Positions 1 through 12,853 of a stretch of DNA of 64,000 nt are shown here, one piece after another; the stretch's first letter is position 1, and each line of letters starts with the position of its first letter. Under the pieces are notes generated by a model that saw nothing but the letters and a program-made list of their open reading frames with translations, was not told the DNA's origin and did not search any database. Made by a program: the position numbers and the translations under genes. Source of the DNA: Agapanthus africanus (Eukaryota > Streptophyta > Magnoliopsida > Asparagales > Amaryllidaceae); assembly GCA_030015575.1 (NCBI GenBank), contig CM057351.1, positions 3,244,001 to 3,308,000 of the forward strand, written 5' to 3'.

Positions 1-373
1 AAGTTCTCCAATCTTTCAGCCAGGCCAGTGTCGGTACTTTGAGGGAGGTCCCCCGTGCTTTCGCACGAACCTAATTAATGTAAACCTCGTTTTCCCAGAG
101 GCGTAACCTCGTTAACACCTTTCTAGACACCTACTTGATCGGCTAATTGTAATGTGTAAAACTCTCCCAGGAGTAACTCTTACTCGCAGCGGGTATCGGG
201 ATCCAACTATCTCATAGAAGGAATGCAATCTCATAGCAAATTTCAACACTTGAAATTCCCGATAATATTTTGCCCCAAACGATCTATGACCTTGACAAGG
301 TCAACAAACCATACACCGTAAGTCAAGTTCAACCCGTCATTTCTTGATTGAATCAAACTCACCCGCACTACCC
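1..373 (-). repeat. Copia leader fragment (Angela-like)
   Basis: This matches the untranslated leader that lies between gag and the 5' LTR in the copia copies here. The same text (CAGGCCAGTGTCGGTACTT, then the TTTCTAGACACCTACT stretch) recurs at 7680-8030 in element A and, more distantly, near 51045 and 30130. It stops abruptly near 373 and is joined to LTR sequence about 68 bp inside an LTR, so the rest of the leader, the primer site and the LTR edge are missing. The match and break are seen directly; a deletion through the short shared CCATG/TG text is inferred. Confidence 0.8.
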
Positions 374-3300
374 ATGTGCCGAGAAACCCTAAACTAGATC
401 GATAACCAGAGAAAAGGCGAAACTATGCAAGCAAACTACTATGCTATTAAGTGAATGGAAATACAACCTTTGTAGATCCGGTCCTCCACTTCTCTAGCTC
501 CGTGTTGACGTCCCTCCGCTGCGATCATCAGAATCCTGTGTAGGGTTCCTAGGCACACTCAAGAGGTTCCACAAGGCATCGACCATGCCAAATTCAAATT
601 TTTCCGGTGCCGAGAAACCCTAATGCGATCGTTAACTAGAGTTTAGGCGAAACTACAACAAGTAAACAACTTTACTAGAAAGTGAAAGGAGCTACAACCT
701 TTGTAGATCCGGTCCTCCACTTCCTTAGCTCCATGATGATGTCTCTCCGCTGCGATCATCGGATCCCGGACTCTAGCGATGGTTTCGTCGAAGAAATGAT
801 CGGGCTAGGTCGTCGACTTCGATGCCGAAGATGATCTACGTCGAGGCAACTCAAGATCAAGCTCCAACTTCACTAAGTCATGAAATTAGTGAAGAAAACA
901 CCCTATACTACATGGCAAGTGGTATAGGATGAAGAAATAGTAAGTGGGTTCACTTTAGAATTGGATTTCTCACTCTTTTTCTCAAGGCACCATTGAAGCT
1001 AGAATGGTTTCTTCTTCTTGAAGAAGAAGAAAAAGAAGAAAAAGAATACGATAAGAATTATGGAAAAAGAAAATAAAGTGATTCTTATCATTTTAGCAAC
1101 CATGGTTTAGTGTAGAGAATAAACTATAGTTTAGTTGAATGGTTAGGGTTAAGGAAAGAAACAAAATGGTCAAACTTTTCAAAGCTTCATGAAGCTTCAA
1201 AGAAAATCCAAAGTTAGCCACCATTTTATTTCTTTCTAAAATGGATAAATAAATAAATGAATAAACAAATAAAAACCCTAACCATTAACATAACCATGGT
1301 TTAATCATACACACCCAAGTTTGCATGTATCATCAAACATGATACAAACTAGTGCACAAAACTATATCATATATACAATGTGCACATCAAGTGAGAAAAT
1401 CCATCTTAAGTGAACAAATACTAGTTAATGTAAAGTAATATATCAAATATATAATTATACATTAAATCATTAAATCAACACTTGATTTAACGATCCGGTC
1501 ATATCGCATATGACCGACTAATATCCAATGTATCGACTTATCGAATCAATCTTTGATTCGATAACTAGATTATATCGCATACAACCAATCGATACATTCA
1601 TCGCGAGAATAGAATACGGTATCACATACACGCATTATTCTCAGTCCCGCACATATCTCATATGCGCTGTTATTTCGTTTCGCTTGAGCCAGGAAACCTC
1701 TGTGTAGGACTCTAAAGACACGTCAATACGCCGGCAGCAGGTGATGATCATATCAAACACCCACAAACCGCAAGCGGTCTGCTAAACGTAACGGCCACCC
1801 GGGTATTGAGCGATCAGAAGATCGACGAGCAAGCCCGCTCACACTCCTCTGAATCCAACCAGTAACACTTACCGTACAGTCCGGTCTGATCATCTGATAT
1901 GTCGCATATCTAGCCTAGGGGTGGTAAATGTCAGACCCCAATAGCTCGATAAGTCGTGTCGATATGAGGTCTATAACAGTTCGAGAAACTACTGGTAACA
2001 CTTACCAGTAAATCTCAGCAACCCTAGCCAGGGATTTCCGGTTACAGCCAATCGAACACAGCACAACATCAACTCCCTATACCGGGAGAGACGAATCCCC
2101 ACCTATCGCTCATTGCCTCCATGTGATTCGGGACTGTACCCAAAAACCACCGTTTTGCACGCCCTCTTGGACGTGGTAAGGTGTAAATCAAAGCAAAGTG
2201 GGAATCACACAAGACTCTATGACGATCTCGGGTCTACAGACTAACCTGTACCAGTGTCACCAGAGAACTGCCATCTGACGTAAGGTATAATACCATCTGG
2301 GAGTTCTCGGCGAGTCCGTCCAATGTACCCAGTCTCCACTGAGCACCAGTATATCATCTCTGATGTCAAACACTAATGGATATGGGATCATCCATCGCCC
2401 ATCTATATGGGTCAAGAAGGTATACGCTAGTCTACTCTGGTATATCGATTCCCCATCTCGATACACCCACGACTAGGGACCTTGAAGGATGTACTTATAG
2501 ACTACCATGTCCCCACTAGTATGATCCGCATCATAGTCCAGGTAGTCAAGTACTCATCCTAAGGGCTTTACCAACATGTAACAGAGAGACAATCAGTATA
2601 CACGTTAAGATAAAGAGTAACCAAATTGCATACTAACATGTCGAGCAAGAAAGTCCTCCCTATATATGTCCCAGCATCCACTACAATATACATCCTATGT
2701 ACAGTAATGGCCTCTAGGGCATACATATAACTAACATCCCAGACTCTAGCGTCGGTTTTATCGGAGAAATGGGCGGACTAGGTCGTTGACTTCGATGCCG
2801 AAGATGATCTACGTCAAGGCAACTCTAACTCAAGCTCCATCTTCACCAGGTCATGAAACTTGTGAAGAAAACACCTTATACAACATGGCAAGTGGTAGAG
2901 GATGAAAAAATAGGAAGTGGGTTCACTTTGGATTTGGATTTCTCACTTGGATTCATCACTTGATAATTTTCAAGCAAGCTTTCTTCTTCTTCATCAAGAA
3001 GAAGAAGAAGAAGAAAAGAATAGAAAAAGAATTATTGAAATAATAAATCAAGTGAAGACTTATCATAATGCAACCATGGGTAAGTTTAACTCATGTAGAG
3101 AGCAAACCATAGTTTAGGTAATGGTTAGGTTTAAGAATAAAGACAAAATGGTTAAGACTTTGAAAAATGCTAAGAAGCTTCATGAAGCTTAAAGCAAAGA
3201 AAGAAAAAAGCCACCATTTTGTTTTTACAAAATAAATAAAGAAAATAAAACCCTAACCATTAACTAAACATGGTTTAAAGCATACACACCCAAGTTTGCA

Positions 3301-4710
3301 TGTATCATCAAACATGATACAAACTAGTGCACAAAAATATATCACATATATAACTTGTATCAAGTGAGAAAATCAATCTTAAGTGAACCAATACTAGTTA
3401 ATGTAAAGTGATATATCAAATATATAATTATACATTAAATCATTAAATCAATACTTGATTTAATGATCCGATCATATCGTATATAACCGACTAATATCAA
3501 GTGTATCAATGTATCGAATCAACACTTGATTCAGTAACCCGGCTATATCTCATATAACCGTCCAATGATACAGATCGCGAGAATAGAATACAGTATCACA
3601 TACTGGTATTATTCTCGGTCCCGCACATATCTAATATGCGCTCCGTTTTCGTTTCGCTTGAGCCAGGAAACCACTGTGTAGGACTCTAAAGACTCGTCAA
3701 TACGCCGGCAGTAGGTGATGATCATATCAAACACCCACAAGCCGCAAGCGGTCTGCTAAACGTAACGGCCACCCGGGTATTGAGCGATCAGAAGATCAAC
3801 GAGCAAGCCCGCTCACTCTCCTGTGAATCCAACTAGTAACACTTACCGTACAGTCCGGTCTGTTCGTCTGATATGTCGCATATCTCGCCTAGGGGTGGTA
3901 AACGTCACACCCCAGTAGCTCGATAAGTCGTGTCGATATGAGGTCTATAACAGTTCGAGAAACTACTGGTAACACTTACCAGTAAATCTCAGCAACCCTG
4001 GCCAGGGATTTCCGGTTATAGCCAATCGAACACAGCACAACATCAACTCCCTATACCGGGAGAGACGAATCCCCTCCTATCGCTCATTCCCTCCATGTGA
4101 TTTGGGACTGTACCCAAAAACCACCGTTTTGCATGCCCTCTTGGACGTGGTAAGGTGGAAATCAAAGCACAGTGGGAATCACACAAAACTCTATGACGAT
4201 CTTAGGTCTACAGACTAACCTGTACCAGTATCACCAGAGAACTGCCATCTGACGTAAGGTATAATACCATCTGGGAGTTCTCGGCGAGTCCGTCCAGTGT
4301 ACCCAGTCTCCACTGAGCACCCGTAAATGATCTCTGATGTCAAACACCAATGGATATGGGATTATCCATCGCCCATCTATATGGGTCGAGAAGGTATACG
4401 CTAGTCTACTCTGGTATATCGATGCCCCGTCTCGATACACCCACGACTAGGGACCTTGAAGGATGTACTTATGGACTACCATGTCCCTACTAGTATGATC
4501 CGCATCATAGTCCAGGTAGTCAAGTACACATCCTAAGGTCTTTACCAACATGTAACAGAGAGACAATCAGTGTACACGTTAAGATAAAGAGCAACCAGAT
4601 AGCATACTATTATGTCGAGCAAGAAAGTCCTCCCTATATATGTCCCAGCATCCACTACAATATACATCCTATGTACAGTAATGGCCTCTAGGGCATACAT
4701 ATAACTAACA
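374..4710 (-). repeat. Left (3') LTR of element A, split by a nested LTR
   Basis: Two pieces, 374-536 and 2737-4710, together match the right LTR 10649-12853. About 68 bp are missing at the left edge. The right edge ends in AACTAACA followed by the polypurine tract complement, the normal 3' LTR border for minus orientation. The interruption at 537-2736 is another LTR of the same family. Confidence 0.8.
537..2736 (-). repeat. Nested solo LTR (Angela-like)
   Basis: A full-length LTR of about 2200 bp, starting TGTGTAGGGTTCC and ending ATAACTAACA, with no interior attached. Host LTR sequence ends GAATCC on its left and resumes TCCCAGACT on its right; the uninterrupted homologue at 10869 reads GAATCCCGGACT. 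The two sides share TCC, a short overlap compatible with a decayed target duplication. A solo LTR is the usual product of recombination between the two LTRs of one element. It is diverged from both LTRs of A, so it is a separate insertion. Confidence 0.75.
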
Positions 4711-4725
4711 ATCTCCCACTTGCAC
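4711..4725 (-). other. Polypurine tract of element A
   Basis: The minus strand reads GTGCAAGTGGGAGAT directly before the LTR start TGTTAGTTAT. This is the copia plus-strand primer position, and the same sequence is present at the intact copia at 46897. Confidence 0.8.
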
Positions 4726-7431
4726 TTGGGCCATCTGTAGCAGTGGTTGCAGTATCTCATACTCAACCATCCCATAAAAGTCTCTTTCTGGGAAAAGGCC
4801 TTTGTGAGTGGATCCGCCGTGTTGTCCTCTGAGTCTACTCTCCTGACCTCGATCATCCTGGAGATCAACTATCTCCATGATCAGGTGATGCTGCCTCAGA
4901 ATACGTCTGGGTCACTGATAGGACCGGGGTTCCTGGGCCAAAGCCACACTTCCATTGTCACACAATGGTAGGAACCTAGTTCATTTCATGAACCAATATA
5001 CACCTAGACTGCCTCTTTGGTAGCATCTTAAGTAGCGATGTATCCAGCCTTTATCGTCTAGTATGCTACGGTATCTAGTTTGAAACTCTTCCAACATACC
5101 GTCCCTTTACTGAGGGTAAAGACAATGCATGTGACTGACATTCAGTCGTCCTTATCACCCTGGAACCTTTCCAGTGATTCTCCCCAGGATCAATTGATAC
5201 CATCCCACTACAACTAGTGAGTATCCTAATATTCAATTAGATCTATCTCATAGATCCAAAACCCAGGATTTAGTAGGTATCACTTTGATCCTATATGGAG
5301 AATCATTGTGATAAGCGGAGATTGACCGAGCGTAGTATAGGAAACTACTTCCCTATCAAGAGTATGTCATCCACGTACTCTACGAGGATCACCACCATAC
5401 TCCCTACTACCTTTTTGTATATACAAGGTTCATCTACCATTTTGATGATGTCAAACTCTTTGACTAACACATCAAAACAGACGTTCCAACTCCGCGATGC
5501 CTGCTTTATCACATAAAACATCTTGCACACGTTTCCGCTTCTCCCACTGTCTACGAAGCCCTCTGGCTGTGTACTTATAGACGCTCTCTTCTAAAACATC
5601 ATTTAGAAAAGCAGTCATGACACCCAACCACCAGATATCGTAGTCGTGGAATGTAGCCATGGCAAGTAGGATCTGGATAGACTTAAGCATAGCCACTGGA
5701 AAAAGGTTTCATTATTATCCACGCCTGGTCGATGAAAACCTTTAACAAGTCTAGCTTTGAAATTCTCACCTTTTCCATCTACACCAAGTAATCTTCTCAA
5801 GATATACTTGCTCCTGATACAGATGTAACCCTTCAGATATAGCAGCCAAAGTCCATACTTTGTTGGTGGACATGGATTCCATCTCAGATCACTAAGCATC
5901 CAGCCATTCTTACAGAGTCCCTACTCTCGATGGCCTGCTCGAAACTAGTTGGGTCATCAAATCATGATGCATTCCTCGCTCCCACTGTCATCGAGAAACC
6001 GAAGTATCTCTCAGGCGGATGAGGAACCCTACCAGACGGCGGAGAGGCTGAGGTTCGTCGGGGACTATTGAATCCTTTGGTTCTGTCAAATCATCAGCTG
6101 CAGTTTGTATAGCTGGAACCTTTCCAGTTCTACAGAACTGACCTTGCCTCGATCTTGTCCGGATTTTGCTTTTGACATAGGCCGGACAATCCCAAATCTT
6201 AACTTACTTAAGAGATGGGTTCTACCCATACCATATCTCATATGGAGTGGTAGGCACTGATTTGATTCGAACCCAATTCAATAGGTATGCAGCTTCTCAT
6301 GTGCAAAACCCCCAAAAGGAAACAGGTAACTCAGTAATACTCATCATAGAGCACACCATATCCAATATGGTGCGATTGCTCCGCCCCGATACACCGTTGT
6401 GCTGTGGTGTATACGGAGGAGTAACACTGAGAGAGAATCTCATTCTCCTTTAGAATAGTCCAAGAATTCCATGCACAAGTATTCTCGTCCCTGAACTTAT
6501 CATAGGACATAATACTTTTACCCGTATTTTGGTTCTCTACTTTTAACTTATATTCTGTGAATATCTCAAAAGGTTCGGACTTATGTTTCAATAGGAACAT
6601 ATGACTGAATCTTGAGAGATCATCAGAGAATGTAATGAAGTATAAAGAACCGGTCTTGGCATGTGTAGACAGGGGACCTTCATACATCAACATGTATTAT
6701 CCCAAGGGTTCATTAACTCTTTCTCTGTTTCCAGTAAACGGAGCTATGGTCATCTTATCTTTGTGACATGACTGGCAAGTTTCACAAGATGTATATTCAA
6801 ACGGATTTAAATATGCATCTATGTGCAACTTAGCTAGTCGGGTCGCATTGATATGACCTAGTCTACAATACCTCAAGAAGGATCCGTTCATTTCTGAACT
6901 CTTCCTCTTGTGTGTGTTCCGTATACTAAGAACTGTAGTTTGATTTAGAACATCAATGCTTTTAGATAACGTGCCTGAACCGATCAACTTTTGATATAGG
7001 AAATGTTCAAAACATTATCCAACAATACAAAATTTTATCATTTCTTTACTAATAAAGAGACTGATATGATTTTGTATATCAGGTTCGGTATCTAATAACA
7101 TTCGTTCAGAATCAATGTACTGGTCATACATGGTGACAGTGACCAACAGACTTGGCTGCAACACTTGCACCGTTTTCTGTCTCATGAAACTTATCACCCG
7201 TTCTCAGTTCTTTACCTATCTGTAGCCCATGTAACAGATTACACATGCGGGATCCTGATCCGGTATCACATACTCAGGACGTAAAGGATACTGAGAAACA
7301 GTTTTATGTAACGAACACACCCAAAGATGATGCATCAACATGCACTTTCTTCGTTTGGGCGGCACGGGAAATCCGGTATTCCCCAATTTCCTGCTCTGTC
7401 TTATAACAATTATAAGTTGGAGCGGGACCAA
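4726..7431 (-). pseudogene. Decayed copia pol of element A
   Basis: A broken copia polyprotein read on the minus strand, from C-terminus at the left to protease at the right. Recognisable pieces: RNase H tail (MIEVRRVDSEDNTADPLTKA, about 4780-4868), reverse transcriptase with the YVDDILLIG catalytic motif (about 5345-5530), the RT segment MLKSIQILLAMATFHDYDIW (about 5640-5696), integrase core beginning PLSTHAKTGSLYFITFSDD (6331-6693), the pre-integrase zinc region with CRLGHINATRLAKLH and CETCQSC (6697-6987), and a faint protease region (about 7015-7431). Stops and frameshifts separate every piece and integrase to RT is shortened. The order follows the intact protein at 46911-50861. Almost all of gag is deleted: about 0.2 kb stands where about 0.87 kb is expected. 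It cannot make a working protein. Confidence 0.9.
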
Positions 7432-7503
7432 CGTTCCCTAGCTCAGTATAACAAGCGGGTTCGGTCAATACATCCGTATTATTATCTTGATTAAGGCGTG
7501 ATA

Positions 7504-7530
7504 TGGTCGCTACCTGGAGAGAGAGAAGAA
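7504..7530 (-). promoter_or_regulatory. Possible 3' splice site before gag, element A
   Basis: The minus strand reads a pyrimidine run TTCTTCTCTCTCTCCAG followed by GTAGCGACC. The same layout stands just before the gag ATG in the copies at 50876 and 30324. Inference from sequence only. Confidence 0.35.
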
Positions 7531-8288
7531 AACACTTAGCGTATGCCTTGCAAGATCAGATTGGTTATTATTTTATCTAATCAGGATGGCTCCCACTGTT
7601 TTTATCAAATCTTCCTTCAAACCCTAAAAGGAAAGACTAGCCGGGATTAATTACACGCTACAAGTTCGCCAATCTTTCAGCCAGGCCAGTGTCGGTACTT
7701 TGAGGGAGGTCCCCCGTGCTTTCGCACGAACCTAATTAAAGTAAACCTCGTTTTCCCAGAGGCTTAACCCCGTTGACACCTTTCTAGACACCTACTAGAT
7801 CGGCTAATTGTAATGTGTAAAACTCTCCCAGGAGTAACAATTACTCGCAGCGGGTATCAGGATCCAACTATCTCATAGAAGGTACGCAATCTCATTGCAA
7901 ATTTCAACACTTGAAATTCCCGATAATTTAGCGTCCTATGACCTTGACGGAGGCCAAAGTACCCATAGTCCGCTAGTCAAGTTCAACCCGTCATTTCCTG
8001 ATTGAATTAAACCCACCCGCACGACCCATGACGGAGGCCAAACAATGCCGTACGAATACCCAAATCCAATCGCATCGTATGCTAGCAGATAAGCATTAGT
8101 TAGCTACCGTACACTACGCCTTGACGGAGGCCAAACTACCACAGCATGAATACTAACTAGTACTTATCTGAAATGACGGAGGGCTACGACAGGTTTTTTA
8201 TGAAAACCCTTTGCGTAATGAACTTGATATCGTTGTAGAATCGAATGAATTTTAAATGGAGTGTTTTTTAGGCTTTTCTAGTTTTGCT

Positions 8289-8560
8289 AAAGGGGTCACT
8301 CCCGGTGAAGGGATCGTCGGCCCTTTCCTCATCGAATAAGGTGCAGGATATATCATATATACCGCTGTGCAAAGCAAAAACTCCAAAAGCAATCAAAAGA
8401 AAAATCGAGGGGTGTAGCATCTGCCAGTTATTGATAAAGGGGTCACTCCCGGTGAAGGGATCTCGGCCCTTTCCTTATCGAATTAGGTGCAGGATGTTCT
8501 ACAAGGAACACCGCGATGCAAAGCAAGAACTGTAGCTGCCTGTTTTTGAAAATTCGATTC
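8289..8560. repeat. 147-bp tandem pair in leader
   Basis: Two copies start at 8289 and 8436 with AAAGGGGTCACTCCCGGTGA; both contain CCCTTTCC, ATCGAAT and GGTGCAGGAT further on. The copies have diverged by substitutions and small indels. A local duplication within the leader of element A. Confidence 0.7.
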
Positions 8561-10365
8561 CACAACATCTTTTAGGTTTCTTCTTTCATTAATCATATTA
8601 ATGAAGTCCCGTCATTTAATTCACCTAAACATCACAGATAAATACGACGTACACTTATGCCATCCGCATTCGCCTCGATGTCCCCTCGTGCACCGTTAGG
8701 TTAGGTAACTAACGGCAGAGCAGGGCAGGGCTAGCGCGGGTGTAAAACATAAGTAACGTCTATATAATATATCATATATACTATATACAATATCTATCTG
8801 AACATATCAAATGATCACATCACAGATATCGCAGCAGAAGAATCATATGAAACATTGGATATACTAGGACGTCCGTGTTTTTAATACGAGCCAATATAAA
8901 ACACGGATTCCACGGTCGCGTTGAATAGCCAAACCCACACCCCTAGACCCCTATGAGAGCGGCAAGCAACCCTACCAATTCTAGAGTTAGGAGACCCGGA
9001 CTCGACTCCTCGAGTTGGTCTCCCACTGGACTCCAGAACCCGGTTACTTGTGCCCTCCTCCTTGGGTCTATCCTAGTGCGGAAAAGTAAATAATATACAA
9101 TGGTGACATCTTCCGCAACCTGGAAGTGCTCCAATAAAAGAATATTACATACAAGTTTTTAAATGAATGAAAAAGAAAAACACTCATCTCACATAAAAAA
9201 AACCCGGCTATTCAAACACGACGATCCAATATAACATATCCAGCAACACATAACATCACATGTCATCAACGTAAGTAAATATGCGCATCCCAATTTTCGT
9301 TGACATATAGCAACGAAACCGGCAATATCACATATTACACTTACGGTCGCAGAAAAGAAAGTGTAAAACTACAACAGTTGGAATCCGCAACCTACTTAAA
9401 CATCGCACGCCTAACCATCTGAATTCCTTAGACATCACATGCCTAACAATTATAAACCCCGCATTTTAGTCTCATTTTCGAAAACTCTTTTCAATATCAA
9501 GTCGGGCAATTCAACAAGATTCCTGACATCCTGATCGAATGCTCGTCGCAAACTTTAGTAGACGGCCGCACCCCCGATGCCGTCGACGAAGTGCACCAAG
9601 GCGGAACACCACTGCCGCGAGCACCCGAACAGATGCTTTCGGCGACGGGGTTCTCCGACAGTCACTTGGTCGGGGCTACGGGGCGAGGTTGTCTATTAAG
9701 TTTACCCGGCGAGTATCCGCGTACGCTACGTGATTGCGACGGACTTTTGATCACATCAAAATTCCGTGGCAACCGATCAAGTGAGACTAAACTGCTATGT
9801 TTATAACATCCAAATCAGTTATCTCATAACTACTTGTGGATTCCAAATATTGTATCACATTCCAGATAAATAGAAAATGTTAAACTTTCCAATCGAACAA
9901 TCAAACACCCAATGTTTCCCGAAACAGCTCAACTCTTGAAATAAGTTTAAAAACATCCACTTCATGCCACAGTACCAACGGTCCAGCCGTAGAAGGGTCA
10001 AGCCAACGCCTCACATATGGCACGCCGTACTGCCCAAAACCCTAAGGTTCAAAGGGCAGTTCAAGACGGTCACATAATCGAGTTAAGGTTTGTTGTCTTC
10101 TAGAGGGTCCATCGCGTTACTTGCACTACTTAGAACGTCCTTAAACCACGGAAAAATCCAACACTTGGAAATTTCCCGGCAGGAGAAAAAGTGGGTATTT
10201 ATATCCGGTCGAACTTTTTAACATTTTCTAAAATTACCCAGAAAAACACATAGACAAAGTTAAACAATCCGATCGAATCATCGAGTTCCCAAAACAACCC
10301 CAGAAAACTCAACTGTTGAGTATATTTTAAAAATTCCCAGAAAACACAGGAAATTCATATGGGCA

Positions 10366-10485
10366 TTACTGTGCAAAGCACGTGCCAAGAATCACCTTTA
10401 TGGCCGCGAAACCGCCGCACAAGCTAGGGTAGGGCCGCGGTTCCGCTGCTCATTGGTTGACTTGGGCTCACGTGCTTCACAGTAA
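10366..10485 (-). other. Predicted leader stem-loop, element A
   Basis: Outer arms TTACTGTG (10366-10373) and CACAGTAA (10478-10485) pair perfectly, as do AGCACGTG (10377-10384) and CACGTGCT (10469-10476). Between them is a GC-rich core with CCGCGGTTCCGC. It lies about 150 nt from the primer site, the same place as stem-loops in the other copia leaders (15637-15776, 28451-28540, 52602-52706). Confidence 0.6.
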
Positions 10486-10635
10486 CTCCTATAATACCCT
10501 GCTGTATTTTTTGGATATTTTTAATTTGGAAAAATCCACATTTTCAGAAAATGTACAGAGAAGGGTTTGAGTTAGGGTTTCGGGGTTTGATCGGATTTCT
10601 AACATCGTCTACACTTCACCTAAAACTCTAGCTAG

Positions 10636-10647
10636 GCTCTGATACTA
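10636..10647 (-). other. Degenerate tRNA primer binding site, element A
   Basis: The minus strand reads TAGTATCAGAGC beside the 5' LTR, one base from the TGGTATCAGAGC site complementary to initiator Met tRNA in plant copia elements. Confidence 0.8.
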
Positions 10648-10648
10648 C

Positions 10649-12853
10649 TGTGGGGTTCCTAGGCACACTCAAGAAGTTCCACAAGGCATCTACCATGCTA
10701 AATTCAAATTTTTCCATATGCCGAGAAACCTTAAACTAGATCGATAACTAGAGAAAAGGCGAAACTATGCAAGCAAACTACTTTGCTACTAAGTGAATGG
10801 AAATACAACCTTTATAGATCCGGTCCTCCACTTCTCTAGCTCCGTGTTGACGTCCCTCCGCTGCGATCATCGGAATCCCGGACTCTAGCGTCGGTTTCAT
10901 CGGAGAAATGGGCAGGCTAGGTCGTTGACTTCGATGCCGAAGATGATCTACGTCGAGGCAACTCTAACTCAAGCTCCATTTTCACTAGGTCATGAAACTT
11001 GTGAAGAAAACACCCTATACAACATGGCAAGTGGTAGAGGATGAAGAAATAGGAAGTGGATTCACTTTGGATTTGGATTTCTCACTTGGATTCATCACTT
11101 GATAATTTTCAAGCAAGCTTTCTTCTTCTTCATCAAGAAGAAGAAGAAGAAGAAAAGAATAGAAAAAGAATTATTGAAATAATAAATCAAGTGAAGACTT
11201 ATCATAATGCAACCATGGGTAAGTTTAACTCATGTAGAGAGCAAACCATAGTTTAGGTAATGGTTAGGTTTAAGAATAAAGACAAAATGGTTAAGATTTT
11301 GAAAAATGCTAAGAAGCTTCATGAAGCTTAAAGCAAAGAAAGAAAAAAGCCACCATTTTGTTTTTACAAAATAAATAAAGAAAATAAAACCCTAACCATT
11401 AACTAAACATGATTTAAAGCATACACACCCAAGTTTGCATGTATCATCAAACATGATACAAACTAGTGCACAAAAATATATCACATATACAACTTGTGCA
11501 CATCAAGTGAGAAAATCAATCTTAAGTGAACCAATACTAGTTAATGTAAAGTGATATATCAAATATATAATTATACATTAAATCATTAAATCAATACTTG
11601 ATTTAATGATCCGATCATATCGCATATAACCGACTAATATCAAGTGTATCAATGTATCGAATCAACACTTGATTCGGTAACCCGGCTATATCTCATATAA
11701 CCGTCCAATGATACAGATCGCGAGAATAGAATACAGTATCACATACTGGTATTATTCTCTGTCCCGCACATATCTCATATGCGCTCCTATTTCGTTTCGC
11801 TTGAGCCAGGAAACCTCTGTGTAGGACTCTAAAGACTCGTCAATACGCCGGCAATAGGTGATGATCATATCAAACACCCACAAGCCGCAAGTGGTCTGCT
11901 AAACGTAACGGCCACCCAGGTATTGAGCGATCAGAAGATCAACGAGCAAGCTCGCTCACACTCCTGTGAATCCAACCAGTAACACTTACCTTACAGTCCG
12001 GTCTGTTCGTCTGATATGTCGCATATCTTGCCTAGGGGTGGTAAACGTCAGACCCCAGTAGCTCGATAAGTCGTGTCGATATGAGCTCTATAACAGTTCG
12101 AGAAACTAGTGGTAACACTTACCAGTAAATCTCAGCAACCCTGGCCAGGGATTTCCGGTTATAGCCAATCGAACACAGCACAACATCAACTCCCTATACC
12201 GAGATAGACGAATCCCCTCCTATCGCTCATTGCCTCCATGTGATTCGGGACTGTACCCAAAAACCACCGTTTTGCACGCCCTCTTGGACGTGGTAAAGTG
12301 GAAATCAAAGCACAGTGGGAATCACACAAGACTCTATGACGATCTCGGGTCTACAGACTAACCTGTACCAGTGTCACCAGAGAACTGCCATCTGACGTAA
12401 GGTATAATACCATCTGGGAGTTCTCGACGAGTCCGTCCAGTGTACCCAGTCTCCACTGAGCACCCATATATCATCTTTGATGTCAAACACCAATGGATAT
12501 GGGATCATCCATCGCCCATCTATATGGGTCGAGAAGGTATACGCTAGTCTACTCTGGTATATCGATTCCCCGTCTCGATACACCCACGAGTAGGGACCTT
12601 GAAGGATGTACTTATGGACTACCATGTCCCCACTAGTATGATCCGCATCATAGTCCAGGTAGTCAAGTACACATCCTAAGGGCTTTACCAACATGTAACA
12701 GAGAGACAATCAGTGTACACGTTAAGATAAAGAGCAACCAGATAGCATACTATTATGTCGAGCAAGAAAGTCCTCCCTATATATGTCCCAGCATCCACTA
12801 CAATATACATCCTATGTACAGTTATGGACTCTAGGGCATACATATAACTAACA
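10649..12853 (-). repeat. Right (5') LTR of element A
   Basis: A 2205-bp LTR beginning TGTGGGGTTCC and ending ATAACTAACA on the plus strand. In sense orientation it starts TGTTAGTTATATGTATGCCC followed by TAGAGGCC, the Angela/BARE-like LTR start. The left edge abuts the primer site and the right edge abuts gypsy LTR sequence at 12854. Confidence 0.85.

Larger units (their letters stand above)
7432..10648 (-). other. Long untranslated leader of element A
   Basis: About 3.2 kb between the gag remnant and the 5' LTR. Its left part aligns with the leaders of the other copia copies (CAGGCCAGTGTCGGTACTT near 7680, and repeated TTGACGGAGGCCAAA units at 7945-8170). It is about 1 kb longer than the 2.0 kb leader of the intact copy; extra material includes a 147-bp tandem pair, a GC-rich patch (9540-9740) and a stretch (9906-10113) also found inside element E. 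Small reading frames here have no recognisable product and I treat them as non-coding. Confidence 0.75.
374..12853 (-). mobile_element. Element A: old Ty1/copia (Angela-like) element
   Basis: Left to right on the plus strand it has a 3' LTR (374-536 plus 2737-4710), polypurine tract complement, decayed pol, a long leader, a degenerate primer site and the 5' LTR (10649-12853). The order shows minus-strand orientation. The two LTRs differ by about 5 percent over a 190-bp stretch compared by eye, so it is much older than the copia at 44806-54978. gag is almost absent and pol is full of breaks, so it cannot move by itself. Its right flank begins TCGTG; the matching left target-site copy is lost. 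It lies inside a gypsy LTR (12854-15568). Confidence 0.85.

Noticed and set aside
8284-8535. 83-codon frame at 8284
   Set aside because: It reads through the 147-bp tandem pair and has no recognisable product.
9539-9806. GC-rich frames in element A leader
   Set aside because: Short, overlapping, arginine-rich translations without known motifs; composition explains them.
12374-12709. Sense-strand frames inside Angela LTRs (12374-12709, 34343-34702, 46570-46830) with similar residues such as LLDYQRCDGSHTSGG
   Set aside because: Nucleotide similarity explains the resemblance; the frame shifts between A and copia-1 partway through and stops differ, so selection for a protein is not supported.
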